Source of the DNA: Siphonodentalium dalli
Taxonomy: Eukaryota; Mollusca; Scaphopoda; Gadilida; Siphonodentaliidae
DNA length: 64,000 nt
Direction of reading: 5' to 3'
Assembly: GCA_032622095.1 (NCBI GenBank)
Contig: CP136065.1
Coordinates: 246,015,474 to 246,079,473 of the forward strand
Below, piece after piece: positions 53,567-64,000 of this stretch (the stretch's first letter is position 1; the number at the start of each line of letters is the position of its first letter). The translations under genes were made by a program, and so were the position numbers. The notes beneath the pieces are model-generated. The model ran no database searches. It had not been told where the DNA came from and worked only from the letters and a program-made list of their open reading frames with translations.

Positions 53567-53960
53567 GTACAAACCAAATTTGATGGTTAAAGGGGTACTG
53601 AACACTAAATCTAGTCATTTATGGGACCATCTCCTTTTATACTCAACAGAATATATGCAACAAATGAATGAATTTCAGCCATGGATTAGTGCAAAATACA
53701 CTCATTTGCTCTATGAACGATGCAGACAACAAGGCAATTATAGCAAAAATGAATTTATGACTCAAGCCATAAATTCATTTTCATTATAATTACCATGTTG
53801 TATGCATCTTTCAAAGAGCACATGAGTGTATTTTGAACTAATCCATGGCTCAAATTCATTCATTTGTTGCATATATTCTGTTTAGTATAAAGTTAGATGG
53901 TCCCATAAATGACTAGATTTAGTGTTCAGTACCCCTTTAACCATCAAATTTGGTTTGTAC
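53567..53960. repeat. Palindrome with a family J element at its centre
   Basis: Perfect 20-bp arms at 53567-53586 and 53941-53960 (GTACAAACCAAATTTGATGG and complement) surround the TTAA-flanked element. With the element removed they form a 44-bp palindrome whose central four bases are the TTAA target. Confidence 0.9.
53587..53940. mobile_element. Family J element (TTAA, AGGGGTACTG)
   Basis: TTAA at 53587-53590 and 53937-53940. Termini AGGGGTACTGAACACTAAAT and ATTTAGTGTTCAGTACCCCT. The interior is an imperfect long palindrome centred near TATGACTCAAGCCATAAATT. A partial relative is at 19200-19449. Confidence 0.85.
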
Positions 53961-54635
53961 AAACGTAATTTGATGGTTAAGAACCTACTTTAATGATTTG
54001 TATTTATTTAATGGCTGGATTATCACCAGACCCTTTAAATTCTAAGTGCTATTTGGGGTTTTTTGCTCTCTGATGGAGATGTGGATAAATTTTTCTGTTT
54101 GTGATTTCATGAATTAGAATTTATTGGACCGTGATCTGATTGATGAGATCTGTGCCTTTATATAAATTAGCCCAGTTATTTTAATGAATTCAGCTATTGT
54201 TTATATAAATAGCAGGGGTTTTTTTCCTCTCAATTCAGTTGTCGTCCACCAATGGTTCGAGTGGAGATCATTTCTATTTTCTAAACAGTCAATCTGAGCT
54301 TGCTATATCCAAACCAACACATCTCGTTACCACGTTTGCGTGCTGCCCATGAATGCTAACGAGGGATGTGTTAAGTATAAATGGAATGTTGAATGAGATA
54401 TTATTTATGAATAATTGTGTCCGGTGTGAATGCGATGGCATGCATGTGCAATGTTGAATAGTTAGACTGTTAAAATTAATATATATTGACTGTGTGGACC
54501 CATCCGTCCTCTGTCACCTCATATTTTACTGTGCATAGTGGGAAAAGTCAAGGGGCATTAGGTGCAAAATTTAATGAATTTGTATTTGAATATATTGAAT
54601 AGTCGGTATTGAAGTTGTTTTGAAACCGTGTATGC

Positions 54636-54936
54636 CGGGAAGGATCCAGGACTGTTTTGATGCCTGTTACAGGTTTGGGCGCCCAAACATTTGAGACCGA
54701 AATGTACCCAATTCCAAGTGGATAGTATTTATTCAAGATGAATTTTCTATATTTTAAAGGAAATTTTCTATAATTCAACAAAATTCAATGATGATCATCA
54801 ATCTTCAGTTGATATAGAGCCTTTATTTGCACAATCAAGTGTCCATTACGGAAACATATTTTAATATCCAAATTTACATAGGGACATCCTCAAAAACAGA
54901 ACAGGTGTCCCCAAAAAATCTCTGGATTCTTCCCTG
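54636..54936 (-). mobile_element. Family H element, inverted
   Basis: GAAGGATCCAGGACTGTTTT and CCTGTTACAGGTTTGGGC at one end, ACAGGTGTCCCCAAAAAATC and TCTGGATTCTTCC at the other. Matches 25806-26124 in reverse. Confidence 0.6.
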
Positions 54937-55587
54937 CGTGTATGATTCTCTGACATAATGATTCTTCTCTCTTGATGACCACATGCTAAACAAATGTGAA
55001 ATTAACCCTTTCTGAATGGATTTTCCCCCTCAGGTATAAAAATATACATTGGAATGATCTATCATTCATGTGGAGGGGTGTTAGGAAATCTTAGCAGACA
55101 ATAATAATGAATGAATGTGTCCTATTTATTGGAGAGAAATGCAGCCGAGAAATGTGGGAATATTCAGTATAACTTTGGTATTATTTCGAGAGAAAAAAAC
55201 ATGTTATTTAATAAATGTTAATACTGCCCACCATCAGTGGGTGCCATATGTGTTACCGGTACCTATTCATCAATTTTGACAGTAATCGTCCTTCCATGGA
55301 GCACGTTGGTTTTGCCCACATTCGTGTTAGCACAGTAAGATATGATCTGACTGAAGCTTGGGTACATTTATATGGTCATCTCTTTATTGTCTATACTATT
55401 TTATTTGTGTACATTTTTCTATTAATTTATCCTTTATTTGTATATTCACCATTATGTATTATTGCATTCTTACCCTTTTCTAGAAAGTTTTAGACGACGT
55501 TCTGTTCTATGTAACGTGGGTTATGAGAGAAACGAAGGTCATTGTTGTGTAAATAAACAATACAAATATCAATGCCTCATCCATCCT
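54937..55587. other. Unannotated stretch
   Basis: No element recognised. AATAAA at 55552-55557 could end a long UBE2S 3' untranslated region, which is speculative. Confidence 0.3.
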
Positions 55588-55616
55588 TTAAAGTGATATG
55601 GAACACACCACTCGGG

Positions 55617-55738
55617 TTCATCCATAGGCCCCTAGGTGGGGGGGGGGGGGGGGGTGTAAAAAAATACCAATACTCGTATAGTCTATCTTAATATTTTAGT
55701 ATCCCCCCCCCCCAGGGGCTTGTGGATGTGATGAACTG
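55617..55738. repeat. Inverted repeat with G and C tracts
   Basis: TTCATCCATAGGCCCCTAGG plus a long G run, mirrored by a C run and CAGGGGCTTGTGGATGTGATG. A TTAAAGTGATATGGAACAC family E-like start precedes it (55588). Confidence 0.5.
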
Positions 55739-55795
55739 TCATTCATAAATCTGATGGCCAAAAATAAAATTATATTACCGAATGCAAAAGACACA

Positions 55796-56215
55796 AAATG
55801 AAAGTGTCAAAGACACTGTAGCTCAACTTAGGGAGGAGTTAATTTTTTGCTGAACAATGAAAAGAAGTCATGCTGAAGATCCATCTAAAGTTTGATCATG
55901 ATCGGACGAGGGATATGGTCTGTATGTAGGTGCGTCAAAGGATATAGTCATACAAAGAGTAAATTCCAAGATGACCGCTTGCATTAATGTTTTTCAACAA
56001 ATTTCAGTCAAAATATAGATCCATATGAAGTTTGGTGATGATCGGATGGGGGGATGTAGTCTGTAGGGTGTGCCAAAGTATTTAGTCATGCAAAGAGTAA
56101 AATCCAAGATGGCTGCCAGTGGCCATTTTTTTTCATCGAAAATCGTTCAAATTCGATAGCTCCCATCTACAGGTGATCACAATCGAGCATGCGAAATTTA
56201 AAGGTACTCAATCCG
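55796..56215 (+). repeat. Family I element, truncated
   Basis: Starts GAAAGTGTCAAAGACACTG then TAGCTCAACTTAGGGAGG, followed by about two diverged monomers with CAAGATGACCGC and CAAGATGGCTGCC. The right end is lost. Confidence 0.65.
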
Positions 56216-56529
56216 ATTCGATGGTCCCCATATCGGAATACAACAACTTTTTTTAAATGCCGCTTCAGTTATCAGAATGGATTAATTGCCAAAATATGCT
56301 AAGCACAGTCAACTATAGTATAAAAAAAGCCACTTGATTTTAGAGTTGTCCATCTTCATCTGCAATTTGGTCTGAGATGTCTACTCGTAACTGTTTACTG
56401 GGCCACTAAAAAATTATTAGTGGTGACAAACAATAGATCTCAAAAGTCGATATCGGATCACTGAGCTTTGATGGGTGAGTTCCTCGACTCGAAATAGTAA
56501 TTCGCGAGAGTTAATTCGGATTATGCATC
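56216..56529. other. Unannotated stretch
   Basis: Nothing recognised between the truncated family I element and a second family I left end (GAAAGTGTCAATGACACTG, 56533). Confidence 0.3.
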
Positions 56530-59240
56530 TTTAATGAAAGTATCAATGACACTGTAGCTCATCTTGGGGAAGGAGTTCATTTTTAGCTCACCTGAGACGA
56601 AGTCTCCGGTGGAGCTATAGTCATCACTCCTCGTCCGTCCATCCATCCGTCTGTCAACAATTCTTTAAACATCTTCGGAACCATAAGACCGAATGGGTTC
56701 ATATTTGGTGTGGATGTTCCCAAGGTGACTCGCATTCAGATTTCTTCAAATGAGGTCATTGGGTCAAATAGTTGCGAAAGCAGGGTCATAACTCTATTTC
56801 TCCATAGTAATTCTTAGAATGACTTCTTCTCAAGAACCATTGGGCTGATTTAGCTTATATTTAGTATGGAGGGTCCTGGGGTTCAGATTTGTTCAAATGG
56901 GGTCACTGGGTCAAATAGGGACAGGCCAGGGACACAACTCTTTAAAAAAAAAATTGAAATCCTTGTTCAAAACAAGCAAAACAATAAAACCCCCAAAAAA
57001 ATTGATTTTGAAAATATGTTTTATTTTAATTGAGATTAATTTCTTGCTCAATTTAAAAAAAATAACACCATTATAACATCCACCAGGGTGACTCAACCAA
57101 ATTTGGTTTAAATCAGTCTAAAATCAAGAACATGCAAACAGCAGATACTCAAGAGCTCTATGAGATATGAGGAAGGTGCCTGCAATCACAGAATGTTTAC
57201 TTAACACCATATAGAAGTCACATTGATTATAAAGTAATAAATAAAATGGCAGTGTTAACAAAATCTGATTGGAATGACGCCTTTGATTAATACCCTAAAA
57301 TTATCTGCCTGTTAGAGAGTTTGTATATAAATGACCTATGGCTTATCATAACAAACTCCCAAGGCCAAGTGCGAATGATGAATCTTGACAGTTAGGCCAG
57401 TAAAACTAAATACCTGTTTTCTCAGGCAATTACATGGGGGGAAACTGGATGAGAAAGGAGGCATTTTTCTTAGCTTACCTGAGATGAAGAAATGAGACAT
57501 ATTTTGTGTGGATGGTCCCTTGGTGGCTGGGATTCGGTTCTGTTCAAATGGGGGTCACATGGTCAAAAAAGTGGCTTATCTAGGGACCTAACTCTTTCCA
57601 TCCAAAGTAATTCTTAAAACATCTCAAGAATCATCGGGGCTATTTAGCTTATAATTGGTATTGAAGGTCCTTGGGTGACAGGGATACAGATGTGTTAAAA
57701 TGAGGTCACCTGGTCAAATAAGGGCGGAGCCAGGGACATAACTTGTCCATCCATTGTAATTCTTAAAATATCTTCCTATCAAAAACCATCAGGCCTATTC
57801 AGCTTATATTTGGTATGGGTGACCAGGATTCAGAATTGGGTCAAATAGGGTCGGAGCCACGGACATAATTCTTTCCCTCATTAGTTATTTTTAGCTCAAC
57901 TTTGTAAGTTTGAGCTATTGCCATGGTTTGGCGTCCGTCAACAATTTCCTTTGGCGCGGGCTACAGGTCGTACCTTTGATCTGATCATTATGAGATTTGT
58001 CATCAATGTTGACATGTAGATGGGAACGAGTCATTTTGGTGTCATTCGGCCAAAAAACATTGCTGCTGGTGGCCATCTTGGATTTCAAAATTCAATCCAT
58101 TGGCGCGGGCTACAGGTCATACTGTTCGTCTGATCATCATGAATTTGTCATGGATGTTAATATTGACATGTAGATGGGAACGAGTGATTTTGTGGTCGTT
58201 CGGCCAAAAAACATGCAGCCATCTTGGATTTTACTCTTTTCATGACTAAATCCTTTGGCGTGGTCTACAGGTCGTAGCTTTGGTCGGAAATTCATGAAAT
58301 TTGTCATGGATGTTAACAATGACATGTAGATGAGAACGAGTCATTTTGGGGTCGTTCGGCCAAAAAACATGGCCGCCAGCAGCCATCTTGGATTTTACTC
58401 TTTGCATGACTAAATCCTTTGGCGCAGGCTACAGGTCGTACCTTTGGTCTGATCTTTATGAAATTTTTCATGAATGTTGACATTGACATGTAGATGGGAA
58501 CGAGTCATTGTGGGGTCATTCGGCCAAAAATCATGGCCGCTGGTGGCCATCTTAGATTTCAAAATTCAATCCATTGGCGAGGGCTACTTGTCGTACTGTT
58601 CGTCTGATCATCATGAAATTTGTCATGGATGTAAACAATGACACGTAGATGGGAACAAGTCCTTTTGGGGTCAATTGGCCAAAAAACATGGCCGCCAGCA
58701 GCCATCTTGGATTTTACTCTTTGCATGACCAAATCCTTTGGCACAGGTTAGACATTTCAATAAGCGCCTTTCCTATTCTTCCATTTACTGTCAACCATTA
58801 AATTATTCCCCTACCTAAGTTGAGCTACAGTGTCATTGACACTTTCATTAAAACATCTTCTCAAGAACCATTTGGCATATTTAGCATACATTTTGGTATA
58901 GAGAGTCCATGAGTGACTGGGATTCAGATTTGTTGAAATGGGTTCACCAGGTCAAATAGGGGTGCGACCAGGGACATAACTCTTCCCCCATAGTAATTCT
59001 TAAAATGGCTCCTCAAGAGCCATCAGTCCTATTTAGCTTATATGTGTTAACTAGTATGTAGGGTCCTTGTGTTACTTGGGAATGGGTTACAGATTTGTTA
59101 AAATGGGTTCGACCAATCAAGAAAAGGCATTTGGTGTATATGGCCTATGGAGAGTTGGGATCAAAATTTGTTTGAATGGGGTCCACCATTAAAAAGGGGG
59201 GCATGTCAGGTTGTAACTTTGCCACAGTTAGGAAAGCTTG
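56530..59240 (+). repeat. Family K array, split by a family I element
   Basis: After a short family I left end, the array starts TTAGCTCACCTGAGACGAAG (about 56582) and GGTGGAGCTATAGTCATC. It continues as ~135-bp monomers with AAGAACCATTGGGCTGATTT, AGCTTATATTTAGTATGG and TCACTGGGTCAAATAGGG (56640-56940, 57480-57885, 58855-59200). An unrelated AT-rich stretch occupies about 56945-57470. AGCTCACCTGAG-type repeats are widespread in bivalve genomes. Confidence 0.7.
57888..58853 (-). repeat. Family I element inserted in family K
   Basis: Complete inverted copy: TTAGCTCAACTTTGTAAG and GAGCTATTGCCATGG at the left, CCTAAGTTGAGCTACAGTG and GTCATTGACACTTTCA at the right, with six or so CCATCTTGGATTT monomers between. 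It interrupts a family K monomer. Confidence 0.8.
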
Positions 59241-60237
59241 AGGTATCAGTTGTAAAATTCCAACATGTGCAAAGGAATTTTACGAACTTGGGAGTGTGGT
59301 TGCTTCAGTTGGGAGGGAGTAGACTAGTGGGGTGGGGGGATCTGGACAATATTTTAAGGTGGACACCCCACTGCTCAACGGAGACCCTCTGGGCTACGTC
59401 CCTCTTTACGACTACTTGTTATGCCCCCGATCGCCGATGGAGATTTGGGGGTATATAGTGGAGCCCTCCGTCCGTACGAACGTTTCAACTCATAACTTTG
59501 GTTTCGCTAACTCAATTCAGTTGATCTATGGTATGCTAATAGACCAGCCGGGGGGGACAAGATTTCCCCATAACTGCGGTTTCATCCGCCCATTTTTTCC
59601 AGAGTTACGCCCCTTTTTGGACTTAGAAAATTGTTGACCCGTACGAACGTTTCAACTCATAACTTGGGTTTCGCTAACTCAATTCAGTTGATCATTGGTA
59701 TGCTAATAGACCAGCCGGGGGACAAGATTTCCCCATAACTGCGATTTCGTCCGCCCATTTTTTCCAGAGTTACGCCCCTTTTTGGACTTAGAAAATTCAG
59801 TTTTCTGCTACTTTTTTTGGTTTCCAGATGATAACTTGATTTTGGATTGTTTACTCATGAATAACATAACTTTACAAAGTGCCATTTAATAAGCATTTGC
59901 ACAAAAATAAGAAAAATCCTCTCTGATTGTACAGTCGGGGGCGTTACCTCCGCCCAGCGGTGCACTTGTTTTTAAGTGAATTTGACAAGTACTAACTCTT
60001 ATGGTCTTCCGATGTTTTTAAGTGAATTTGACAAGTAGGTGGACCCCATTGCCACAGTTAGGAAAGCTTGAGGTATCAGTTGTAAAATTCCAACATGTGC
60101 AAAGGTCTTCCGAGTCCCAGTCTTCTCAGTCTTTACAGTCTGGTGAGCGTCTCCACAGTCATTGACTGTCTTGTTTGCTGAGCAATGAATAGACGGATAA
60201 AGAAGGAAAGCCAAAAAGTTACAGTATTAAAAGGTTT
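59241..60237 (+). repeat. Dispersed repeat with duplicated 3' part and flanking direct repeats
   Basis: Two successive copies of about 160 bp (59472-59635 and 59637-59797) run from CCGTACGAACGTTTCAACTC to TTTTTGGACTTAGAAAATT. The first is preceded by GGGGGTATATAGTGGAGCCC. A ~53-bp direct repeat (GCCACAGTTAGGAAAGCTTG) lies at about 59220 and 60051, and TTTTTAAGTGAATTTGACAA occurs twice near 59970 and 60015. Frames through this region follow the repeats. Confidence 0.6.
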
Positions 60238-61302
60238 TTAGCTCAACTTACTTTGTTTGAGCTATTGCCATGGGTTGGCATTTGTCGTCTGTGTGCGTGT
60301 GTCAGACTGTCCATCAACAATTTCCTTTGGCACGGGCTAAATGTCGTATCTTTGGTCTTATTCCTTATTAAATTTGTCATGAATGTTGACATTGACAAGT
60401 AGATGGGAACGAGTCATTTCGGCCAAAAAACATGGCTGCTGGTGGCCATCTTGGATTTCAAAATTAAATCCATTGGCGTGTGCTACAGGCCGTACTGTTT
60501 GTGTGATCATCATAAAATTTGTAATGAATGTTGACATTTACATGTAGATGGGAACGAGTCATTTTAGGATCAATCGGCCAAAAAACATGGCCGCTGGTGG
60601 CCATATTGGATTTTACTCTTTGCATCACTAAATCCTTTGACACACCCTACATACCACATTCCTGATCTGATCATCACCAAACTTCATATGGATCATCGGG
60701 GTGACTTCTTGATCGGAACGAGTCATTTTGAGGTCATTCGGCAAAAAAATATGGCCATTTTGGATTTTACTCTTTGTATGACTAAATATTTCTACAAAAT
60801 CCATTAACATGGGTTATAGACCGATCTGCTTGTTTGATCTTCATAAAATTTGTCATGGATGTTGACATTGACATGTAGATGGGAACGAGTCATTTTGGGG
60901 TCATTCGGCAAAAAAACATGGCCGCCGGTGGCCATTTTAGAATTTACTCTTTGCATCACTAAATCCTTTGGCACATCCTACAGACCACATCCCTGATCCG
61001 ATCATTATGAAACTTGTCATGAATGTTGATATTGACATGTAGATGGGAACGAGTCATTTTGGGGGGTCATTCAGCCAAAAAACATGGCCACTGGCGGCCA
61101 TCTTGGATTTCAAAATTGAATCCGTTGACGCGGGCTACAGGTTCTACTTCCACCAATATTAATTTTTTGGTCTCTCTTCACATTTACATCTTGTCTTACT
61201 TAGACATTTCAATTAGCACCTTTCCTAATTCCTCCATTTACTGTCAACCATTAAATTATTCCCCTACCTAAGTTGAGATACAGTGTCATTGACACTTTCG
61301 TT
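60238..61302 (-). repeat. Family I element, complete inverted copy
   Basis: Starts TTTAGCTCAACTTACTTTG, ends TTGAGATACAGTGTCATTGA with CACTTTCG. About six monomers with CCATCTTGGATTT. Confidence 0.8.
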
Positions 61303-62640
61303 TATTGTGTAGATGAATTATTTTCATTTCAACAATAAATGTGGGCTGCAGGGTGTGTGAATGGATTCAAATTTAAAATCCAAGATGCTATTAAAAATTT
61401 AAGAAATAATTGATGGCTCCAATCTAGAGGTCACCCCACAAATTCAGTTGAAGTTTGGTGACAATTCAATGAGGGATGTGGCCTGCAGGGTGTTCTGAAG
61501 TATTTACTCATGCAGAGGCAGAGTAAAATCCAAGATGGAGGCTGGCAGCAATATTTTTTTCCAACGGATTTCAGAAATAATCAATGGCTCCCATGCAGAG
61601 GTCACCTGAATATCCATATGAAGTTTGGAGATGAGAGATGTGACCTGTTTGGGTGTGCCACAAGATTTAGTCATGCAAAGAGTGAAATCCAAGATGGCTG
61701 CTGGTGGCCATTTTTAAAACAAAATTCGGAAATATTTGATGGCTCCCATCTAGTGGTCATCCAAAAGATCTGTATGAATTTTGGTGACAATAGGATGAGG
61801 GATGTGGTCTATAGGGTGTGCCAAACGATTTAGTTATGCAAAGAGTAAAACCCAAGATGACTGCCAGCAGCCATGTTTTTCAATGAAAATCGAACAAATT
61901 TGATAGCTCTCATCTAGAAGTGATCCTAATCCTGCCTGTAAATTTACAAAACATTTATTTGATATATGCAGGGTTTGCCGATGGATTCAAAATTGAAATC
62001 CAAGATGGCTGTTGGTGGCCATGTATTTTAACGAATAATAGATGGCTCCCTTCTAAAGGTCACCCCGAAGATCTGGATGAAGATTGGTGATGATTGGACT
62101 AGAGATGTGGCCTGTAGGGTGTGCCGAAGGATTTAGTCCTGCAAAGAGTAAAATCAAAGATGGCTGCTGGTGGCCATGTTTTATAAAATAAAATTTTGGA
62201 AATAATCTATGGCTCCCATCTAAAGGTCACCCCGAAGATCTTTATGAAGTTTGGAGATGATTGGATTAGGTCTGTAGTGTGAGCCAAAGGATTTTGTCAT
62301 GCAAAGAGTAAAATTCAAAATGGCTGCTGGCAGCCATATTTTTCATCGAAAATCGCTAAAATTTTATAGCTCCCATCTGGAGGTGATCCTAAATATACCT
62401 GTAAATTTTCAAAACATTTCTCCAATAAATGCAGGGTGTGCTTATGGATTCAAATTTGAAATCTAAAATGGCTGTCGGTGGCCATGTTTTTTTAATGAAT
62501 TTCGGTATAGCTCCCATCAAGAGGTCACTCCAAAGATCCATGTGAAATTTGGTGATGATTGGAAGAGGGATGTGGCATGTATGGTGAGCCAACTGAAATT
62601 GTTGGTGGATGGACAACAACCCATGGCAATAGCTCATAAA
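61303..62640 (+). repeat. Diverged family I-like array
   Basis: About eight monomers with CCAAGATGGCTGCTGGTGGC, GGCTCCCATCTAGAGGTCAC-like and AGTTTGGTGATGATTGGA phrases. Ends CCATGGCAATAGCTCATAA near 62640. This subtype (GATAGCTCCCATC) differs from the CTCGTTCCCATCTACATG subtype elsewhere. The minus strand reads open for 148 codons at 62389-62835, which I regard as a by-product of the repeat. Confidence 0.75.
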
Positions 62641-63071
62641 TGATCCGGCCATAAATACGGGCTGTTGGGTGTGCCGATGGATTCTAATTTGAAATCCAAG
62701 ATGGCTGCTGACGGCCATGTTTTTCATCAAAATTCGGAAAAATTTGATAGCTCCCATTTGTAGTTCACCCTGAATAAAATTTATCAAACTCGTTTCATAA
62801 AATCTTATATCCCAACATAACTCATTGGAGATCATCTATATTTGCACGAAGCAAACTGACCATCATCTCCACCTATTCAACAGCCTATATTTATGTGAGC
62901 TATAATCAGTTGGGATAATTTTTCATTACTATTTTTAGAATTTATTTATATAGTCCAGGAGATATTGGTCAACCTCTGCAACCCCCCCCCCCCCCCCCCC
63001 CCAGGACTCAACTTCACCCCAGTAATTTTCTTTCTTAATGTCTCCTCTAATTTTTTTTGGTTGTTAACAAG
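62641..63071. repeat. Family I-like monomer, then C-rich tract
   Basis: One more CAAGATGGCTGCTGACGGCC monomer to about 62780, then unannotated sequence with a long C run at 62984-63002. Confidence 0.5.
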
Positions 63072-64000
63072 AAAAAATGAAAGTGTCAATGACACTGTAG
63101 CTCAACTTAGGTAGGGGAATAATTTAATGGTTGACAGTAAATGGAGGAATAGGAAAGGTGCTAATTGGAATGTCTAAGTAAGACAAGATGTACATGTCAA
63201 TATCAACATTCATGACAAGTTTTATAATCATCGGATCAGGGATGAGGTGATTATGGTGTGCCAAAGGATTTAGTGATGCAAAGAGTAAATTCTAAAATGG
63301 CCACCGGCAGCCATGTTGTTTTCCAAATTACCTCAAAATGACTCATTCCCATCTATGTACATGACAATGTCAACAGTCTTTACAAATCTCATAATAATCT
63401 GACCAAAGGTAAGACCTGTAGCCTGTGCCAAAGGATTTAGTCATGCAAAGAGTATAATCCAAGATGACTGCTGGCGGCCATGTTTTTTGGCCTAATGACC
63501 CCAAAAGGACTCGTTCCCATCTACATGTCATTGTTAACATCCATAACACATTTCATGATCAGACGAACAGTACGACCTGTAGCCCGCGCCAATGGATTGA
63601 ATTTTGAAATCCAAGATGGCCACCAGCGGCCATGTTTTTTGGCCAAATGACTCCAAAATGACTCGTTCCCATCTACATGTCAATATTCATGACAAATTTC
63701 ATAAAGATTAGACCAAAGGTACGACCTGTAGCCCGCGCCAAAGGATTTAGTCATGCAAAGAGTAAAATCCAAGATGGCTGCTGGCGGCCATGTTTTTTGG
63801 CCGAACGACCCCAAAATCACTCGTTCCCATCTACATGTCATTTTTAACATCCATGACAAATTTCAGGAAGTTCCGATCTAGGATTTAGTCATGCAAAGAG
63901 TAAAATCCAAGATGGCTGCTGACGGCCATGTTTTTTGGCCAAACGACCCCAAAATGACTCGTTCCCATCTACATGTCAATATTAACATCCATGATAAATT
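63072..64000 (+). repeat. Family I element, cut by window end
   Basis: Left end GAAAGTGTCAATGACACTG and TAGCTCAACTTAGGTAGGGG. About five monomers of the CTCGTTCCCATCTACATG subtype follow. Very similar to 29449-32075. Confidence 0.85.

Noticed and set aside
59147-59637. Overlapping ~100-codon frames
   Set aside because: They follow a dispersed repeat whose second copy directly downstream shifts frame.
62389-62835. 148-codon minus-strand frame
   Set aside because: It lies across family I-like monomers, and the peptide shows the monomer's periodicity rather than a domain.
1-64000. tRNA, rRNA, retroviral or endogenous viral genes
   Set aside because: No cloverleaf with recognisable A and B boxes, no rRNA segment, and no reverse transcriptase, integrase or capsid motif was seen on either strand.

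Overview
This window is eukaryotic nuclear DNA from a marine invertebrate, most likely a mollusc and probably a bivalve. That is an inference: it rests on an intron-bearing animal gene, dense short non-autonomous DNA transposons, very abundant TACATGTA-type palindromes, and dispersed repeats of the kinds common in bivalve genomes (AGCTCACCTGAG-type arrays, CAAGATGGC arrays, a GACGGACGGACGG-rich element). I see no bacterial, organellar or viral gene, and no tRNA or rRNA.

One gene is secure: UBE2S, the ubiquitin-conjugating enzyme that extends K11-linked chains on substrates of the anaphase-promoting complex. It lies on the plus strand from 36599 to 52905. Five coding exons join in frame to a 204-residue protein with the HPN motif, the catalytic cysteine (C97) and a lysine-rich tail ending LKRL. 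Exon 1 encodes only Met-Asn-Ser and is followed by a 9.5 kb intron. About 300 bp upstream, on the minus strand, is a possible first exon of a divergent gene (36302 down to 36255), so 36303-36598 may be a bidirectional promoter.

The rest is repeats. From 1 to about 35500 there is a dense field of MITEs, broken by a 31-bp minisatellite (8396-9540), a 67-bp satellite (11050-13960) and a 112-bp satellite (20897-22012) that grew out of a MITE. The MITEs form recognisable classes. (i) TTAA-flanked, piggyBac-like families called here PB-A, PB-B and PB-C have different terminal repeats but carry the same internal ~70-bp hairpin. (ii) TA-pal is a nearly perfect ~213-bp palindrome flanked by TA and starting CAGTAATGC. 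(iii) hAT-m is a palindromic family starting CAAGCCTGAG with 8-bp target duplications. (iv) Families E and J are further TTAA-flanked elements. Intron 1 of UBE2S contains a CAGGG-ended transposon nested in a relative of itself (38812-42611 and 39561-42077). From 29449 to 32075 and from 55796 to the window end lie arrays of ~160-bp CAAGATGGC monomers (family I) and AGCTCACCTGAG arrays (family K), some nested in one another.

The observations most worth a second look are these. Six-base insertions turn TA into TACATGTA or TACCGGTA at homologous sites, as expected for old Tc1/mariner excision footprints. One hairpin module is shared by several TTAA element families. Elements of two unrelated classes sit at the exact centre of larger palindromes. 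A tandem duplication preserves an empty and a filled copy of the same MITE insertion site.
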